Assembly: GCA_022496185.1 (NCBI GenBank) | Contig: WTXG01000009.1 | Location: 679,411 to 743,410 of the forward strand | Direction: 5' to 3' | Source of the DNA: Multifurca ochricompacta | Taxonomy: Eukaryota > Basidiomycota > Agaricomycetes > Russulales > Russulaceae | Length of the DNA: 64,000 bases | Shown: piece by piece, positions 13,501 to 25,399 of the stretch | How positions within the stretch are numbered: the first letter of the stretch is position 1 | How the letters are laid out: every line of letters begins with the position of its first letter | Notes under the pieces: model-generated | Databases searched by the model: none | Told to the model about the DNA's origin: nothing | The model's input: the letters and a program-made list of their open reading frames with translations, nothing else | Position numbers and translations under genes: made by a program

Positions 13501-14247
13501 GTGACCTCTTCTTGGATTTAGCATTGACGTCTAGAGAGAGGCTCGCTGATTCAAGGGGTAGATCTACATTCATGATGGCCCCGTTTTCCCCAGGAATCTG
13601 AGTATCGGATTCGCCCCCGGCAGCCAACTCTTTATCCAGGTCCATATCGTCATTTGCGCCAAAGGTGTACAGAAAATCAAGTCCAAGGCGGCCCATGGCT
13701 TCCTTACGTGCTTTTTTAACCTCAGTAGAAGAGGAAAGAATGCCGTTTGGCTTGATGAATTCCTTGCCAGATGAGGCGAGAAGAAGGGTGCCTTTCTGCA
13801 CGAGTTCTTCGACAGATACCATAGGAAAATCAGAGAGGGGTGAAGGGGTGCGTGAAGGACCAGAGCGAGGAGCACCATCCTGAAAGGGGTGCCAGACGGG
13901 AACAAGAGTGAATATCTGGGAAAGTGCGTTGGACGCAGCTGACCGAGTTTCATAGGATCTAGAGTGAAGACAAGGGAGAACCTATTCAGAGGGAAGAGAA
14001 AAGTTCAGTGAAGTAAAGCGGATAGTTTTATTATTGATTTTTTACGAACCCTGGCTATTACTGCCATAAGCTCTGTCCATCCGGATGGATCCCCGAGAGG
14101 TTGATGATGGCGATGTGCCTTTACGTCGTCTTCGAGAGCAACATCTGAGATGACGCTCTTGGCTGCAAGTTGAGCTAGTTGCTTAGCCGCTGTTGTCCTT
14201 ACTGAGGTTGTTGAACCGGTGTCGAGTAAAAGGAGGAGCCGGTCCAA
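7516..14247 (-). CDS. MOT1: MOT1/BTAF1, Snf2-family ATPase that removes TBP from DNA
   Basis: Mot1 binds TATA-binding protein through N-terminal HEAT repeats and uses ATP to strip it from promoters. The first visible exon (about 14247-14030) reads L-D-R-L-L-L-L-L-D-T-G-S-T, the conserved Mot1 N-terminus, but begins at a splice acceptor, so the short first exon with the ATG is not identified. HEAT-rich exons follow to about 9700. The Snf2 core is complete: D-M-G-L-G-K-T (about 9390; an intron splits the motif), D-E-G-H (about 9060), S-G-T-P-I-Q-N-N (about 8960), then helicase C with T-T-H-V-G-G-L-G-L-T-L-T and D-R-A-H-R-I-G-Q (about 8010-7900). The stop is at 7516, after a short acidic C-terminal tail. 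The gene is split by many short introns. PAN2 starts 208 bp downstream on the same strand. Confidence 0.93.
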
Positions 14248-14618
14248 CCTGAAAGAAAGAGAAAGAGAGAAAGAGAAATGATTAATATATATTATTTAAC
14301 CCCAGAGTGGAGAAACCGGGCCGACCTTGAAGACATAGTTTAACGTAAAGTTAAAAAAGGGAAAAGCAAAGGAAAAGGAAAGTAATCGGGCCGGGCCGTT
14401 AAGCCGGGTTGTGGATTTGGATTGGCTTTGGGCTTTGGGGATGGTTCTCACGGCCCATGAACCCGCCTGCGACCTTTTATCAGTTCCCGTGGGCTGAGCC
14501 GTGTGAATATAGTGTGACACTTCATTTACCTAATTTGTCTTAGCCGTCAATCTTCGCTTACTTCTCAACCCGTTTTGGTCATCTCATCACCTACTTCCGT
14601 CCATCCGTTCGTCCGTCC

Positions 14619-14710
14619 CTCATCCTCATCCTCATCCTCATCCTCATCCTCATCCTCACCCTCATCCTCATCCTCATCCTCATCTCATCCTCACCTCCTC
14701 ACCTCCTCAC
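14619..14710. repeat. (CTCATC)n microsatellite
   Basis: This is an imperfect array of CTCATC/CCTCAT hexamers in the region between the divergent MOT1 and JmjC genes. It could sit in the 5' UTR or promoter of either gene. The rest of 14248-14618 shows no coding signal that I can support, apart from the unlocated first exons of both genes. Confidence 0.85.
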
Positions 14711-14837
14711 CTACTATATATGCTGATACAAACTCACTGGGCACTTCAACTCGCGGAGGAATTCTTGCACTACATTATTAGCCAATCTTATATTAGAGGC
14801 GACTCTCTTTCTTTGTCTTTGCACTCTCCTTTCACTT

Positions 14838-16261
14838 AAGTATCCTCTATAGAACTCGCATCTTGCGGAGAGGAATCAGTCCACAAACTTCAGAATGCTG
14901 CCGAGAGCATCATCAATTCATGTTCCGGATCTCTCTCTTTTCGTCACCAACTTGATCAACTCATCGAACAAGCTTACGTCAACTTGCTCGCTTTGCCCAC
15001 TGCCGATCCCTTTCAATGGCGAAGAATCTATTCAGACGCAAGTGTCCTGCGTTCCTTGGTGGACCTTACTTCTGGGCAAACTCTAGATGAAGATTCCGCC
15101 ATGAACTGCATCGCGCTTCTCGACCACGCTTTGGTCATTGCCGGTGCCCCTGGCCAAGGCGTGCAGACACTGATACAAGACCTTATACTCAGAACACAAG
15201 TCGAGTATTTACCCCGGGAGCCGTTTAACTATTCTTCAAAGCCCCTTGGTTTCTCTACCAAATCTCTGTCCATCCCTATTCCAGTCCTTGCGAGCTCATC
15301 CAAACCTATCCCCCGGCTTGATGATGCACCACCATTGTCCCTTTTCCGCCGTGAGTTTCTCAACAGGCCGTTCATTTTACCTGGGTTTGCGCTAGATTGG
15401 CCCGCCATGAATGATCATCCTTGGCATTCGATTGATTATCTACGGTCTGTCGCTGGGCGTGGCCGGGTAGTCCCAGTAGAAATTGGGAACGATTACCGCG
15501 CTGATGACTGGACACAATGCATTATGCCTTGGGATGATTTCTTAGATATTCTCGAGAAAGGTTCCAGCCATCCGAAGATAGTCCTATACATGGCGCAACA
15601 TAACCTCCTCTCTCAATTTCGTGCACTAAGAGAGGACATTATCATCCCTGACTATGTTTTCACTGCCCCACAAGCGCCGTCCACATATTCATGTTATCAA
15701 CCGCCCAACAACGAGGAAGAACTTGCTCTGAACGCATGGCTCGGTCCCGCGGGGACAGTATCACCGGCGCACACGGTATGCCCTATTTTGCCTGCTAAAT
15801 CAAGAGCACGTTTATCAGAGTGGCGCCCAGGATCCGTTTTTCAACTTCTATAGTGAGCGCCTGTCCGTTAATGATGTGCCAGCCCTCGGGCTGCATGGTC
15901 GCATTCCTAGGCTTATGTTTCCAAAGCTCAGGTTGTCGGTCGAAAGACAGTCTGGCTAGCCCCACCGACTTTGGGCACTACACAGGCGATGTATCCGTAC
16001 CCTCCACCATCAAAAACGTTGAACAACGAAAACACACACAATCCTGCCACGAATCAATTAGCGCCCCCCATGACCAATACGGCGCGAGTTGACGTATTCT
16101 CTGATCAGGATAAGGGCCAGTTCCCTTTATTCTGGAAACACGCAGTGCCTGAGGCGTTGAGCGCAACACTTGAACCGGGAGATGTCTTATTTTTCCCCCC
16201 AGGTTGGTGGCACGCCATGAGAAGCGAGGATATGAGTTTCTCTGTCTCGATGTGGTTTTAA
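14838..16261 (+). CDS. JmjC-domain Fe(II)/2-oxoglutarate oxygenase, JMJD5/KDM8-like
   Basis: Coding frames can be followed from about 14838 to the stop at 16259-16261. The N-terminal part is helical (L-P-T-A-D-P-F-Q-W-R-R-I-Y near 15000), then F-L-N-R-P-F-I-L-P-G-F-A-L-D-W-P opens the cupin part. Splicing at the GTATGC donor after the P-A-H-T codons restores the metal motif H-T-D, followed by P-F-F-N-F-Y. A second intron leads to Q-V-V-G-R-K-T-V-W-L-A-P-P. The third metal ligand is the H of P-G-W-W-H-A-M near the C-terminus. All three Fe ligands are therefore present and the enzyme should be active. Family members are hydroxylases or proposed histone demethylases in the nucleus. No in-frame ATG lies in the first exon I can read, so a short upstream exon is expected. 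Confidence 0.85.
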
Positions 16262-16629
16262 TATGATACACCTTAGTAGATACTGTAACCTATATTGAAG
16301 GTGTTAACTATCAGCATAGGTGCATGAGTCAAAACTATCGATGTATAGATTACAGCCAGGTGCATCCGTGGGGTAAGTCTGATCAAGGATCACGTGGGCT
16401 AGCCCTCAGGGAGATCAACCTGCCACTGAGAGCGTAAACAACCACTACTGACACTCACCAAGTGCAACCTTCGTCGTACGACTTCATCATAGCTCGTAAT
16501 CCCGGAACCCGGAAGTAGAATGGCAGCACGAGACAAGGTGGTAGGGACCCATACGCGCCCGCCGTTTGCGGCCGTCAAGTCCGTCACCACCTTGCCGTAG
16601 ATCTTAACACTAGCTGACATAGACGGTAG
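16262..16629. other. Intergenic region and probable first exon of the TBC gene
   Basis: It holds the 3' UTR of the JmjC gene and presumably the promoter and first coding exon of the downstream TBC protein. A minus-strand open frame here has no recognisable features and is treated as chance. Confidence 0.4.
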
Positions 16630-19347
16630 GGGTGCGTATGACCATCTCTTCAACTCCGGTCGTGGTCTCTCCGAGATCAAGGATGCCGCTCTCGGAGGGA
16701 AGCTGTTCGACGTTGATGTAACGGATCCTTTCGGCGTACCAGGGCGCAGCCTCGCATGGAAGGTACAATATTCACCATGCTCCCCTCCCCCCCCCCTCCC
16801 CTACATTTAACACCGTGCTGACATCCTAATGGACCTAGATCTTCCTTACGCCTGTCGATCTCATACACCCTCAGCCCGAATCCCCCCCAGACCCAGCACA
16901 GTATAAACGTGCCTTGAATGCGTCACGTAATCGGTTTGCAACGCTGCTGCTTGAGAAGATGCGCGCTCCAGACGGGAGCTATGAAGATGGATTTACCGCA
17001 CCTGGAGGTGAGATGCCGCCCGCGCGAACGGCGCCGACTGGAAATTTGGAGCGAAATAACCCCCTTAGCTTGCATGATGAGGTCCGTACACCATCCGATC
17101 CCTCAGATGTGAGCGCAGTTTGGACTCTGACTACGTTGACCATTCAAATGCGTTAGAACCCATGGAAGGAGTGGTTTGCAGCGGTCGAATTGCGTAGGAT
17201 GATCGCTCAAGACGTTGAGCGCACGTGAGTCCCACTGTCATATTTCCTTCCTGCCTTTTAACTCCCTTCCCCCCTACCTTCACACCAGCTTTCCCGATAT
17301 TGGCTATTTCCGCGCACCTGAAGTTCAATCCCAGCTCGCCTCGATTCTCTTTCTGTATGCGGTACTTCACCCCGATGTCGGCTACCGGCAAGGCATGCAC
17401 GAGCTCCTAGCGCCGCTTTACTACGCCGTCGACTATGACTCGCTACCTGACACGTTAGGTCCCGGCAACCTCACTGAGATATGTGCACGCAAATGGGTTG
17501 CCGCGGACGCATGGGCACTCTTTGACCGTATTATGGGTGGCGTAGAGCAGTGGTACGAGTGGCGTCAGGCGTCAGAACAACAGGCGCCCGCGGTGGCAGG
17601 CCTAGTGCACCTGAACGGACAAAGGGGTATGGAGCCATATATCACTCCAATCCTTCGAGCGTGCAACCGTATACAGAAAGTTATCCTTAAGAGCGTCGAT
17701 CCCGTTCTGTGTGAACGTATGCAGACCGAGGGCATTGAACCGCAGATGTACGGAATGTGAGGGGTTTTCGCATTCTTCTCTCCTAGCTTTGTCAGACTCA
17801 CGAGCTGACTGCATGCGTAGTCGTTGGTTGCGCCTGTTATTTACAAGGGAATTTAGCATGCACGACGTGATGGTGCTATGGGACGGAATGTTCGCGGTTG
17901 ATCCTTCGCTAGAGGTTGCGCTCTGGGTCTGCGTGGCTATGCTCATTAGGATACGCAATTACTGTGCGTCATTCGTACCGATTCGAGCACCATCTCACCG
18001 ATCACACAGTAATAACTTCGGATTACAGTGGGCAACTGACCTACCTCCTTCGCTACCCTTCGAACTTCACCACGACTTCTACACCTTTTACAATGCCCCA
18101 TCACGCCGTACTACTCCTACAACAAGCCCTGACACTTCAAATGTCGCCCACAACTTCCGCCGGCGCATCTGTGGTCCTGGAGAACCGCAACCTGCTCGAT
18201 CTCCCAGTCGAGGTATCAGAGCCACCGCCACCGGCTCCTCGCAGGCGAGGCGGACGCTCCGGCGGACGACGTAAGAGTACATCTGAGACCTACCCATCCC
18301 AGCCAGAGTCGGGGCCAAATAACCGTGGGTCATTAGGCGGGCAGCTGAACTTACCAGAGTTTGCGAAGGGGCTGCTGGACCGCGGAGAGGCGCTAGGCAT
18401 CAATAAGACATTCATGAATGCCGTGTCTGAGATAAAGGCAAGGCTAGCACCACATTGTCAACTCTGACATGATTACTGACACTTGCACACTGAAATGGTA
18501 GAAAAACCTACCGGATCTCGCAGCGAACCTTGTGCGCACACCGCCAGTACATGGGGCAGCATATGCGGCGTACCCACTCACGGATGAACGCCCGCCTGAG
18601 GAACGCCCACCGTGGGAACCCCGCACGCGTTTCGAGGTGGAACGTGATGTTGCTCAACTACGTGCAGTACAACGCACACTTGGGGCGTCTGTCAGTTGGA
18701 TCGTGGATACACTACTACTCGACGAAGGTGCTGGCCAATCAGAAGAGCGTGCGAAGAAAGTGAGGGAGAGCAAGCGTGAAGCGCTGGAGGCACTGGCATA
18801 TGTACGCGATGTGCTCCTTAGTGGGAGCACAGACGTAGATGAAGAGAGGCTAACAAGTGAAGAGGACTTTAAGAGGCGTCGAAAGGCGCAGCAAGAGAAA
18901 CAGGAACAAATTGCCGCGTCCACGTCGACAGATGGGCCAAGGTCGTCTTTCAACAAGGAAATCATCTCACTACCCCCGGTATCGAGGTCCGCAGGGCCTC
19001 CACCGGCTTCTAATGCACCTCGACCCAGAGCAATCGCATCGCATTCGGCACCGTCACCATTAAGTTCGTCATTCGACTCGCCTCGACCTGGCACACCAAA
19101 GGGTGGAAAGGCATCGGCGTTCACTGTCACACCCCCTGCTCAAGAGGTCAAGAGTCTAGCACCATGGAATCACACGCGGTCGAACTTTTCTTCTCCGCTG
19201 AGCGGGTTTTCAGCGGAGGTGCCGTCACTAGCTCCCTTACCAAGAGCGTCCACGACCTTAAGTCCACCCGCAGCTGGGGTGCAGAATTCGTCATCTACTC
19301 AAACACTGTCGCCGCGACTGTACGATCCATTGGGAGTACTACCGTAG
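16630..19347 (+). CDS. TBC-domain Rab GTPase-activating protein, TBC1D5-like
   Basis: TBC proteins switch off Rab GTPases; TBC1D5 acts on Rab7 with retromer and autophagy factors. The layout matches TBC1D5: G-L-S-E-I-K-D, then R-S-L-A-W-K-I-F-L, then N-P-L-S-L-H-D-E spliced to N-P-W-K-E-W-F. The catalytic dual fingers are both present: the Arg in I-A-Q-D-V-E-R-T-F-P-D (about 17200, interrupted by an intron after E-R-T) and the Gln in Y-R-Q-G-M-H-E-L-L-A-P (about 17395). The domain closes with Y-G-I-R-W-L-R-L-L-F-T-R-E-F (intron 17759 to about 17818). A long Ser/Pro-rich tail, including a basic coiled segment near 18850, runs to the stop at 19345. The exon containing the start codon was not found. 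Confidence 0.85.
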
Positions 19348-19407
19348 AGTAGAGAAAGACAGACAACATTGATTGTATACTGTTGATGAGAGGGAAGAAG
19401 AAGAAAA

Positions 19408-19552
19408 TAAATTTTAATTAATTAATTAATTAATTATTAATTATTCAACGGAACGGCTCAACCGGGTGAACTCCGATCGCCGAATTGACGAAAGGCCCCC
19501 ACCCCCACCCCCACTCCCACTCTCACTCCCACTCCCACTCACATTTCCACTC
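19408..19552. repeat. Two microsatellites upstream of SDH1
   Basis: A run of TTAA/AATT units lies at about 19411-19446, and a pyrimidine-rich CCCACC/CCCACT array at about 19495-19550 ends directly before the SDH1 start codon. The pyrimidine tract would lie in the SDH1 5' UTR. Confidence 0.75.
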
Positions 19553-19555
19553 TAA

Positions 19556-22077
19556 ATGCTTAGAAGAACGCTTTCGAGGTTACCTGCGCAAGGTCGTACG
19601 TTTCATTCTTCTGCCTCATCACGCAGAGTCGTTGCTACCAACTCCGTCAAGGCCCAGGAGGTCAAGGTATGTAACAAGTCCGTCTCTCAAATTCCGTTTG
19701 TTATAACGACCGAGGCTACTTGATAGTCATGGTCTTCTGGCAAATACCCACTCATCGAACATGAATACGATGCGATTGTTGTGTAAGTCGTTTTCTACCT
19801 TTCGTGTTGTTTTGCACACGATTTTGGGCCTTGTCAACGTTCTTACCTTTGTTTGATCAGCGGTGCAGGAGGTGCAGGTCTGCGAGCCGCTTTTGGTCTC
19901 GCAGAGGCAGGCTTCAATACTGCCTGCATCACAAAGCTATTCCCCACGAGAAGTCACACTGTCGCGGCTCAGGTCAGTCTTCAGTCATCCACTTATTCTC
20001 ACTTATCCACAAACTCAACACGATGCCCAGGGTGGTATCAATGCCGCTCTCGGGGTATGTACGCCTCATCATCCTTGTGGGATCTCAACTTACTTTCTAT
20101 AAGAACATGACTGAGGACGATTGGCGCTGGCACATGTACGATACTGTGAGACACTTTTTGGGGATAACTTCATTCACCCACATCAATATATATTCACATT
20201 CTGATCTTTTTCCTAGGTCAAAGGCTCAGACTGGCTTGGCGACCAAGACGCTATTCACTATATGACCCGTGAGGCACCGAGAACTGTCGTTGAGGCAAGC
20301 TGCACTCCACGATCTTGCTTTCTCTAGATGTATTGTTATGTTTTTTTCCTCCTCCAGCTCGAACACTTCGGCGTCCCATTCTCGCGTACTAATGATGGCA
20401 AGATCTATCAGCGTGCCTTTGGTGGTCAGTCCCTTAAGTTCGGAAAGGGCGGCCAGGCTTACCGCTGCGCTGCTGCGGCTGACCGTACCGGTCACGCGCT
20501 GCTACACACACTCTACGGCCAATCCTTGCGTCATAATACCAACTTTTTCATTGAGTACCTTGCCCTCGACCTTATCATGCAAGGTGGCGAGTGCGTCGGT
20601 GTTATTGCACTCAATATGGAAGATGGTACCCTCCACCGCTTCCGTGCGCACAAGACGGTGCTCGCAACCGGCGGGTATGGACGCGCTTACTTTAGCTGCA
20701 CGAGTGCACACACGTGCTCGGGCGATGGTAACGCTATGGTTGCACGCGCAGGGCTACCTTTGCAAGACCTTGAATTCGTGCAATTCCATCCGACTGGTAT
20801 TTACGGTGCCGGGTGCTTGATCACTGAGGGTGAGCATTTCGTTCAACCTTTTGCCGGGCACTTGACTCTAAGGTATGTAGGTTCCCGTGGTGAGGGTGGT
20901 TACCTCCTCAACTCGGAAGGCGAACGCTTCATGGAGCGCTACGCCCCCACAGCGAAGGACCTTGCCTCGCGTGATGTCGTCTCACGTTCAATGACTATCG
21001 AGATTCGTGAGGGCCGTGGTGTTGGCCCAGAGAAAGATCATATCTATCTTCAACTCAGCCATCTACCCCCTGAGGTCTTGCGCGAGCGCCTCCCTGGTAT
21101 CTCGGAGACGGCGTCTATCTTCTCAGGTGTTGATGTCACAAAAGAGCCAATTCCCGTGTTACCCACCGTTCACTACAATAGTACGTGTCTAATAGCCTGA
21201 TAGGTCTATTTCTTCTAACGAGTGCATGCAGTGGGTGGCATTCCGACCAAGTACACGGGCGAGGTGATTTCCATCGACAAGGATGGGAAGGACACTGTCG
21301 TCCCCGGCCTATATGCTGCGGGCGAAGCCGCATGCGTTTCCGTTCACGGAGCAAATCGTCTTGGAGCTAACTCTCTCCTCGACATCGTAGTCTTTGGTCG
21401 CGCTTGTGCTCATCACATCAAGGAAACTCTTACTCCCGGGAAGCCGCACAAGGCCATCCCTGATGAGTCCGGTCTAGAGAGCGTTGCTTTCCTCGACAAA
21501 ATTCGCACTGCAGACGGCCCTGAGCCAACGGCAAAGATCAGGCTTGCTATGCAGAAGGCGATGCAGGCGGATGCGGCTGTTTTCCGCACTCAGAGCACAC
21601 TCGACGAAGGCGTTACGAAAATACGTGATATCTACAAGAGTTTCGATAAGGTTGGCATCAAGGACCGCAGCATGATCTGGAACTCGTGCGTCTCCACTTA
21701 CTCTCCTTTCTTTCGTGCTGTAGGGGGTGTCTAATGACAGTGTGGCATCATAGAGACCTGATTGAGACACTTGAGCTCCGGAACGTTCTTCAGAATGCCG
21801 TTCAAACAATCACAGCTGCGGCCGCCCGCAAGGAATCGCGCGGGGCTCACGCCCGGGAGGACTACCCTGAAGTAAGCCCTCTTGCCAGCTGTCGCGCCTG
21901 GCGTGTTTTAACACACTTGACCAACAGCGTGATGACGATAATTGGATGAAGCACACTCTGACATGGCAGCATGATACTACCTCGCCAGATGTTGACATCA
22001 AATACAGAGGCGTCATTGCCAACACGCTCGATGAAAATGAGTGCAAGCCCGTCCCACCGTTCAAGCGCGTCTATTAA
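19556..22077 (+). CDS. SDH1: SDH1, flavoprotein subunit of succinate dehydrogenase (complex II)
   Basis: SDH1 oxidises succinate to fumarate in the mitochondrial matrix, passing electrons through FAD to complex II. The ATG at 19556 begins [10 protein letters not shown], an Arg-rich, acid-free mitochondrial targeting sequence. The Rossmann motif V-G-A-G-G-A-G-L-R follows, then R-S-H-T-V-A-A-Q, whose His carries covalent FAD. Further conserved blocks are [17 protein letters not shown] with the active-site Arg region, [22 protein letters not shown] and the C-terminal [14 protein letters not shown] stop. About ten short introns interrupt it; all readable junctions are GT-AG and the protein appears intact. 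Confidence 0.95.
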
Positions 22078-23087
22078 AATAAGGGAGTAGAAGGGTCTGG
22101 AAGCACGATGTTCAGTTAACTCTGGCACATACTCCGCTTCATTCTTTATGACGGAAATTATGTGTTTTCGTTTCAAACCAAAATATACGAGCGTTCAATA
22201 ATCTGGAACCTGCTGGTTCACTTTTTCAGAGAAGCCAGTGGACATTCTTGATGTTGTGCGCGATGTCACCATATACAAGGAGACACCCAAGGTTATGGGG
22301 TTAGTTAAGGTGGGTAGGAAGGCAGGTAATTCATATCTCGGGCTATGGAGTATAAGCTATACATTCCTCAGCTTTGTGTGGAATTTTAATCGAAGAGGAG
22401 CCATAGGCCATGGGTCTTCCTGACTTGCCATTTAGCCTCGTCATCATCACCCAGTCTTTCCCACCGTTTCGCCCCGACCTCTTGATAGATAGATTTCATA
22501 TCTCCGCTTCTGGTTTATTGTTCGGCTTTGTTTTTTTTTATATCGCTCTAATTTGGCGGAATTTGGGAAGATAAGATAAGAACTCGAAGTTGCGGTATGG
22601 TATGCACGCCGCTGGCAGGACACATCGTAGACAGATCTTAAAGAAAATCAATCAACCCGGTCTAAGACACCAATACGTCGCAAAAAATAAGTGTAGTGTG
22701 GCTGTAGCTGCAATGTAAGATGAGTCTTCGGTCGGGCCCACCGACACAACCATTTCCCTTCACACATGCCCACGCATCCCATCTATACAGGCCTGACACA
22801 ATATGCATACACCACCACCCTCTTCTCAACGAAACACGCATATGCAAGCGCCGCTTTCAAACCTCAACGCCCCGTGCCCCATCATACAAGACAAAGGCCT
22901 GTGCTAGAGTTTGTACCTGGTCCACGCGACCATCTCCAAGTCCAACACTATTTCCCATAGTCAATTCAGGTGGGCACACCTACGCGGCCGCTAATTTCCT
23001 GTAAAATGTGATCGAATGATGGTCTTCCTTCCGAAAATTACTTGGGTTGTATCATTTGTGTATGATGTATCGGAACAGCTGATTGTT
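22078..23087. other. Intergenic region without recognised genes
   Basis: The SDH1 3' UTR should lie at the left. Several short open frames exist here, none with homology or splice support. No repeat shared with the rest of the window was noticed. Confidence 0.45.
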
Positions 23088-23121
23088 TGTGTTACGCATC
23101 GCTGAGACACGTGATTTATGA
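23088..23121 (+). repeat. Inverted LTR-end fragment
   Basis: About 32 bases starting TGTTACGCATCGCTGAGACA match, in reverse complement, the distal end of the LTR-like sequence at 24271-24611. The fragment abuts the gag relic in the opposite orientation to that LTR, which points to a rearrangement. Confidence 0.65.
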
Positions 23122-24231
23122 TAGTGTTCTTGTGTGGGCAGTCGCACGAGAGGTGTCCCTTCCTCATGCAAAAGAAGCAGAGGCTCTCGCGTTTGCGTCG
23201 TCCTTTGTCGTCGTCGGTGACTGCGCATCAAATGGTATCGAAGTCCATGGCATTTGGGTTGCGTGGGTTCTGTTGGTTCGTAGGTGATTGACGCCAGGAC
23301 GGCGTATCTGTTGAATCGGACTTGGTAGGTCGTCCTCCGCGGAGAGTGCGGATCATGAGATAGGCTGTCTTTTCCTCCTGCGCGGCGTGAACCCACTGTT
23401 CGAGGTCTTTGGGCGGTGACGAAGGATGCAGTTTTCGGCGAGTCGCCCTTGGAGGCTATCCGCGAAGAGTCGGTAGGTGCTTGTATCATTAGAGCGTGAC
23501 TGATGAGTGAGACAAAGTTAGTGACATATTCGTCTATGCGTCCATCGGTCATTTTTAGCTTGCGCAAGTCGTCGTTGGCGCGTTCTTCCATTGCAAAGTC
23601 GTAATATAGGGATTTGAATCAATCTTTTGTAAAAGTCCAGGCAGAATGCCCTGGGATTGTGAGCGTGCCTTGTTCGATGGCTTCGAGATCCTTGATCATT
23701 GCCATCTGGAACGACTGGAGGAGTGGTCCTTCCATTTGTTGGAGGAAGTAATGTGCTTTCATGAACGGGTTACTAGCAATTTCGGAGCGGTTACTGAGTA
23801 GGAAGTGTTTTGAAAGGGCGCGATCTCCCTTGAACCGGAAGAGAAGAGATCCTTTCGAGTCGTTCGTATTTGACGGGGGTAGTTTGCTTGTAGCTGTCGA
23901 GAGATGAGGCAACTAGGGAGGCGAGATTAACAGCGGCTGTGTGGTTCTGGGGGAGTCCAAACTCAGGACGTGCTTGAAAAGCATTGAACTCAGTAAAGAA
24001 GGTTATTTCGAATCAGAGACCATATTCTCGTTCGACGGGGGGGACAAGTACTCCTCCATCGGAGACATAGTAAACATTCCAAGGTACATTGGCGGTAGTG
24101 GAAGCTCTCAGCCAGTTAACGCCAGGTCGTTCGCTTAGCGGGATGTTGTCAGTGGTTCGGGGGCTTAGTGTAAAGGGAGCTGGATTGGAGTGGGTGCAAT
24201 AGGCGCAGTAGATGCAGCAGGTGCGGACATG
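23121..24231 (-). pseudogene. Decayed LTR-retrotransposon gag
   Basis: Read on the minus strand, a likely gag start (M-S-A-P-A-A) lies near 24231. Segments typical of Ty3/gypsy-like capsid follow: F-L-L-S-N-R, M-K-A-H-Y-F-L-Q-Q-M-E-G-P, W-T-F-T-K-D, then after an in-frame stop F-K-S-L-Y-Y-D-F and L-R-K-L-K-M-T-D-G-R-I-D-E-Y-V. Near 23165-23200 a zinc knuckle C-F-F-C-M-R-K-G-H-L-S-C (C-x2-C-x4-H-x4-C) remains in another frame. Several stops and frameshifts break it, and no protease, RT or integrase follows. It is a dead fragment. Confidence 0.75.
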
Positions 24232-24270
24232 CTGTTTCTGTTTCTGTAAAATCAGTTAGTCTTGAGCTAA

Positions 24271-24611
24271 TGTTACGGTTGGCTAACCGTCGTGCATAGA
24301 TTCGAAGTCAAGGTTAATTGACTAGTTCTGATGGTGAGACAGTTGCTTTAGCACGCAGGGCAAAGCAAAGAAAGATGCTGGGATTCCTGAGTCGATAAGC
24401 CAAGTAAAGTACAGGAGCTCAAGACTAAGGTCTCAAAGCTAGGTTCTCATAGTATATATACACAGTTCTTAGAAAACATGTCACTTAGCTAGATCGTTGT
24501 GGAATGATATAGAACATAAGGGAGGCGTAATGGGATGGAAAGGCATAGAACAGTCCATCGCAAATGAAAAAAAAAAAGAATATCGTAAATCACGTGTCTC
24601 AGCGATGCGTA
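24271..24611 (-). repeat. Probable LTR belonging to the gag relic
   Basis: The segment lies just upstream of the gag start on the minus strand. Its plus-strand ends read TGTTACGG and GCGTAAC, close to the TGTTACG/CGTAACA ends expected of an LTR, and it contains a TATA-like run (TATATATA, about 24460). No second full copy is seen, so the boundaries are inferred. Confidence 0.55.
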
Positions 24612-25399
24612 ACCGAGCCCCAAGGGGAATGTCAAAAAGTAAAAAGGGGGCAGAAACGCTTTAATTAACATTAACTACTAACATATATTTCGGAAGCCAA
24701 TATGTATCAATCAATTAACCCACAATGAGAATGAGAATGAGAATATTAAGCGATCACGGAGTTGGTCAGTGTGATTGTGATATATGTATGGACCCTGAAT
24801 GCAAGGAAAAATAGTCCTGCAACCCCGAGGTCTCAAAGTCGCAATGTGAACCAGGATCCGAAAACCGAGAACTGAAACCTCTCAAGGAGGCAGGTTTTTC
24901 TGAGAGTCTGTCTACAGCATCGATCAAGGTGCGAGTGCGAGTCGCGCAGAATGCAGCTGGTGAGATCGGCCGTGGAAGACGTCAGTCAGAGTCGCCGTCC
25001 CGTCTCGCCTCGCCGTTTAGGCGGCGGGTGCAGATGATTACGAAGTGCACGAATTTGCAGCTAAAATTTGTATTTCTCTTAGCAAGAAGTAAAGGGTCAT
25101 TTGGTTGATCAAAAGCAGGAAAATAGCGAAGTATTTGAGAACCAGTCAATCCGCCAACGCGCTATTGTTGGCAATTTTTTCCGGGAAATCTCACCATGAT
25201 TTGAGTGTTTTCATTATTTTCACTTTACTTACGACAACACTTCCCGGGTTTGAAAATTGAAATATTAGGGAGCCAAGAGGACTAACACCTGCTACATACG
25301 CCAAGTGCACTAAGAGAAAGCCTTAACACAATATACCAGCGCCAATACTCGCCCACACCTTCGTCCACTTGCCCACGCTCGGAGAAATATGCTTTTTTT
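24612..25399. other. Intergenic region, AT-rich
   Basis: No gene was recognised. A short GAGAAT repeat occurs near 24725-24745. It should include the SPF45 3' UTR at the right. Confidence 0.45.

Noticed and set aside
22238..22423. 61-codon open frame after SDH1
   Set aside because: It is short, has no features and lies where 3' UTR is expected.
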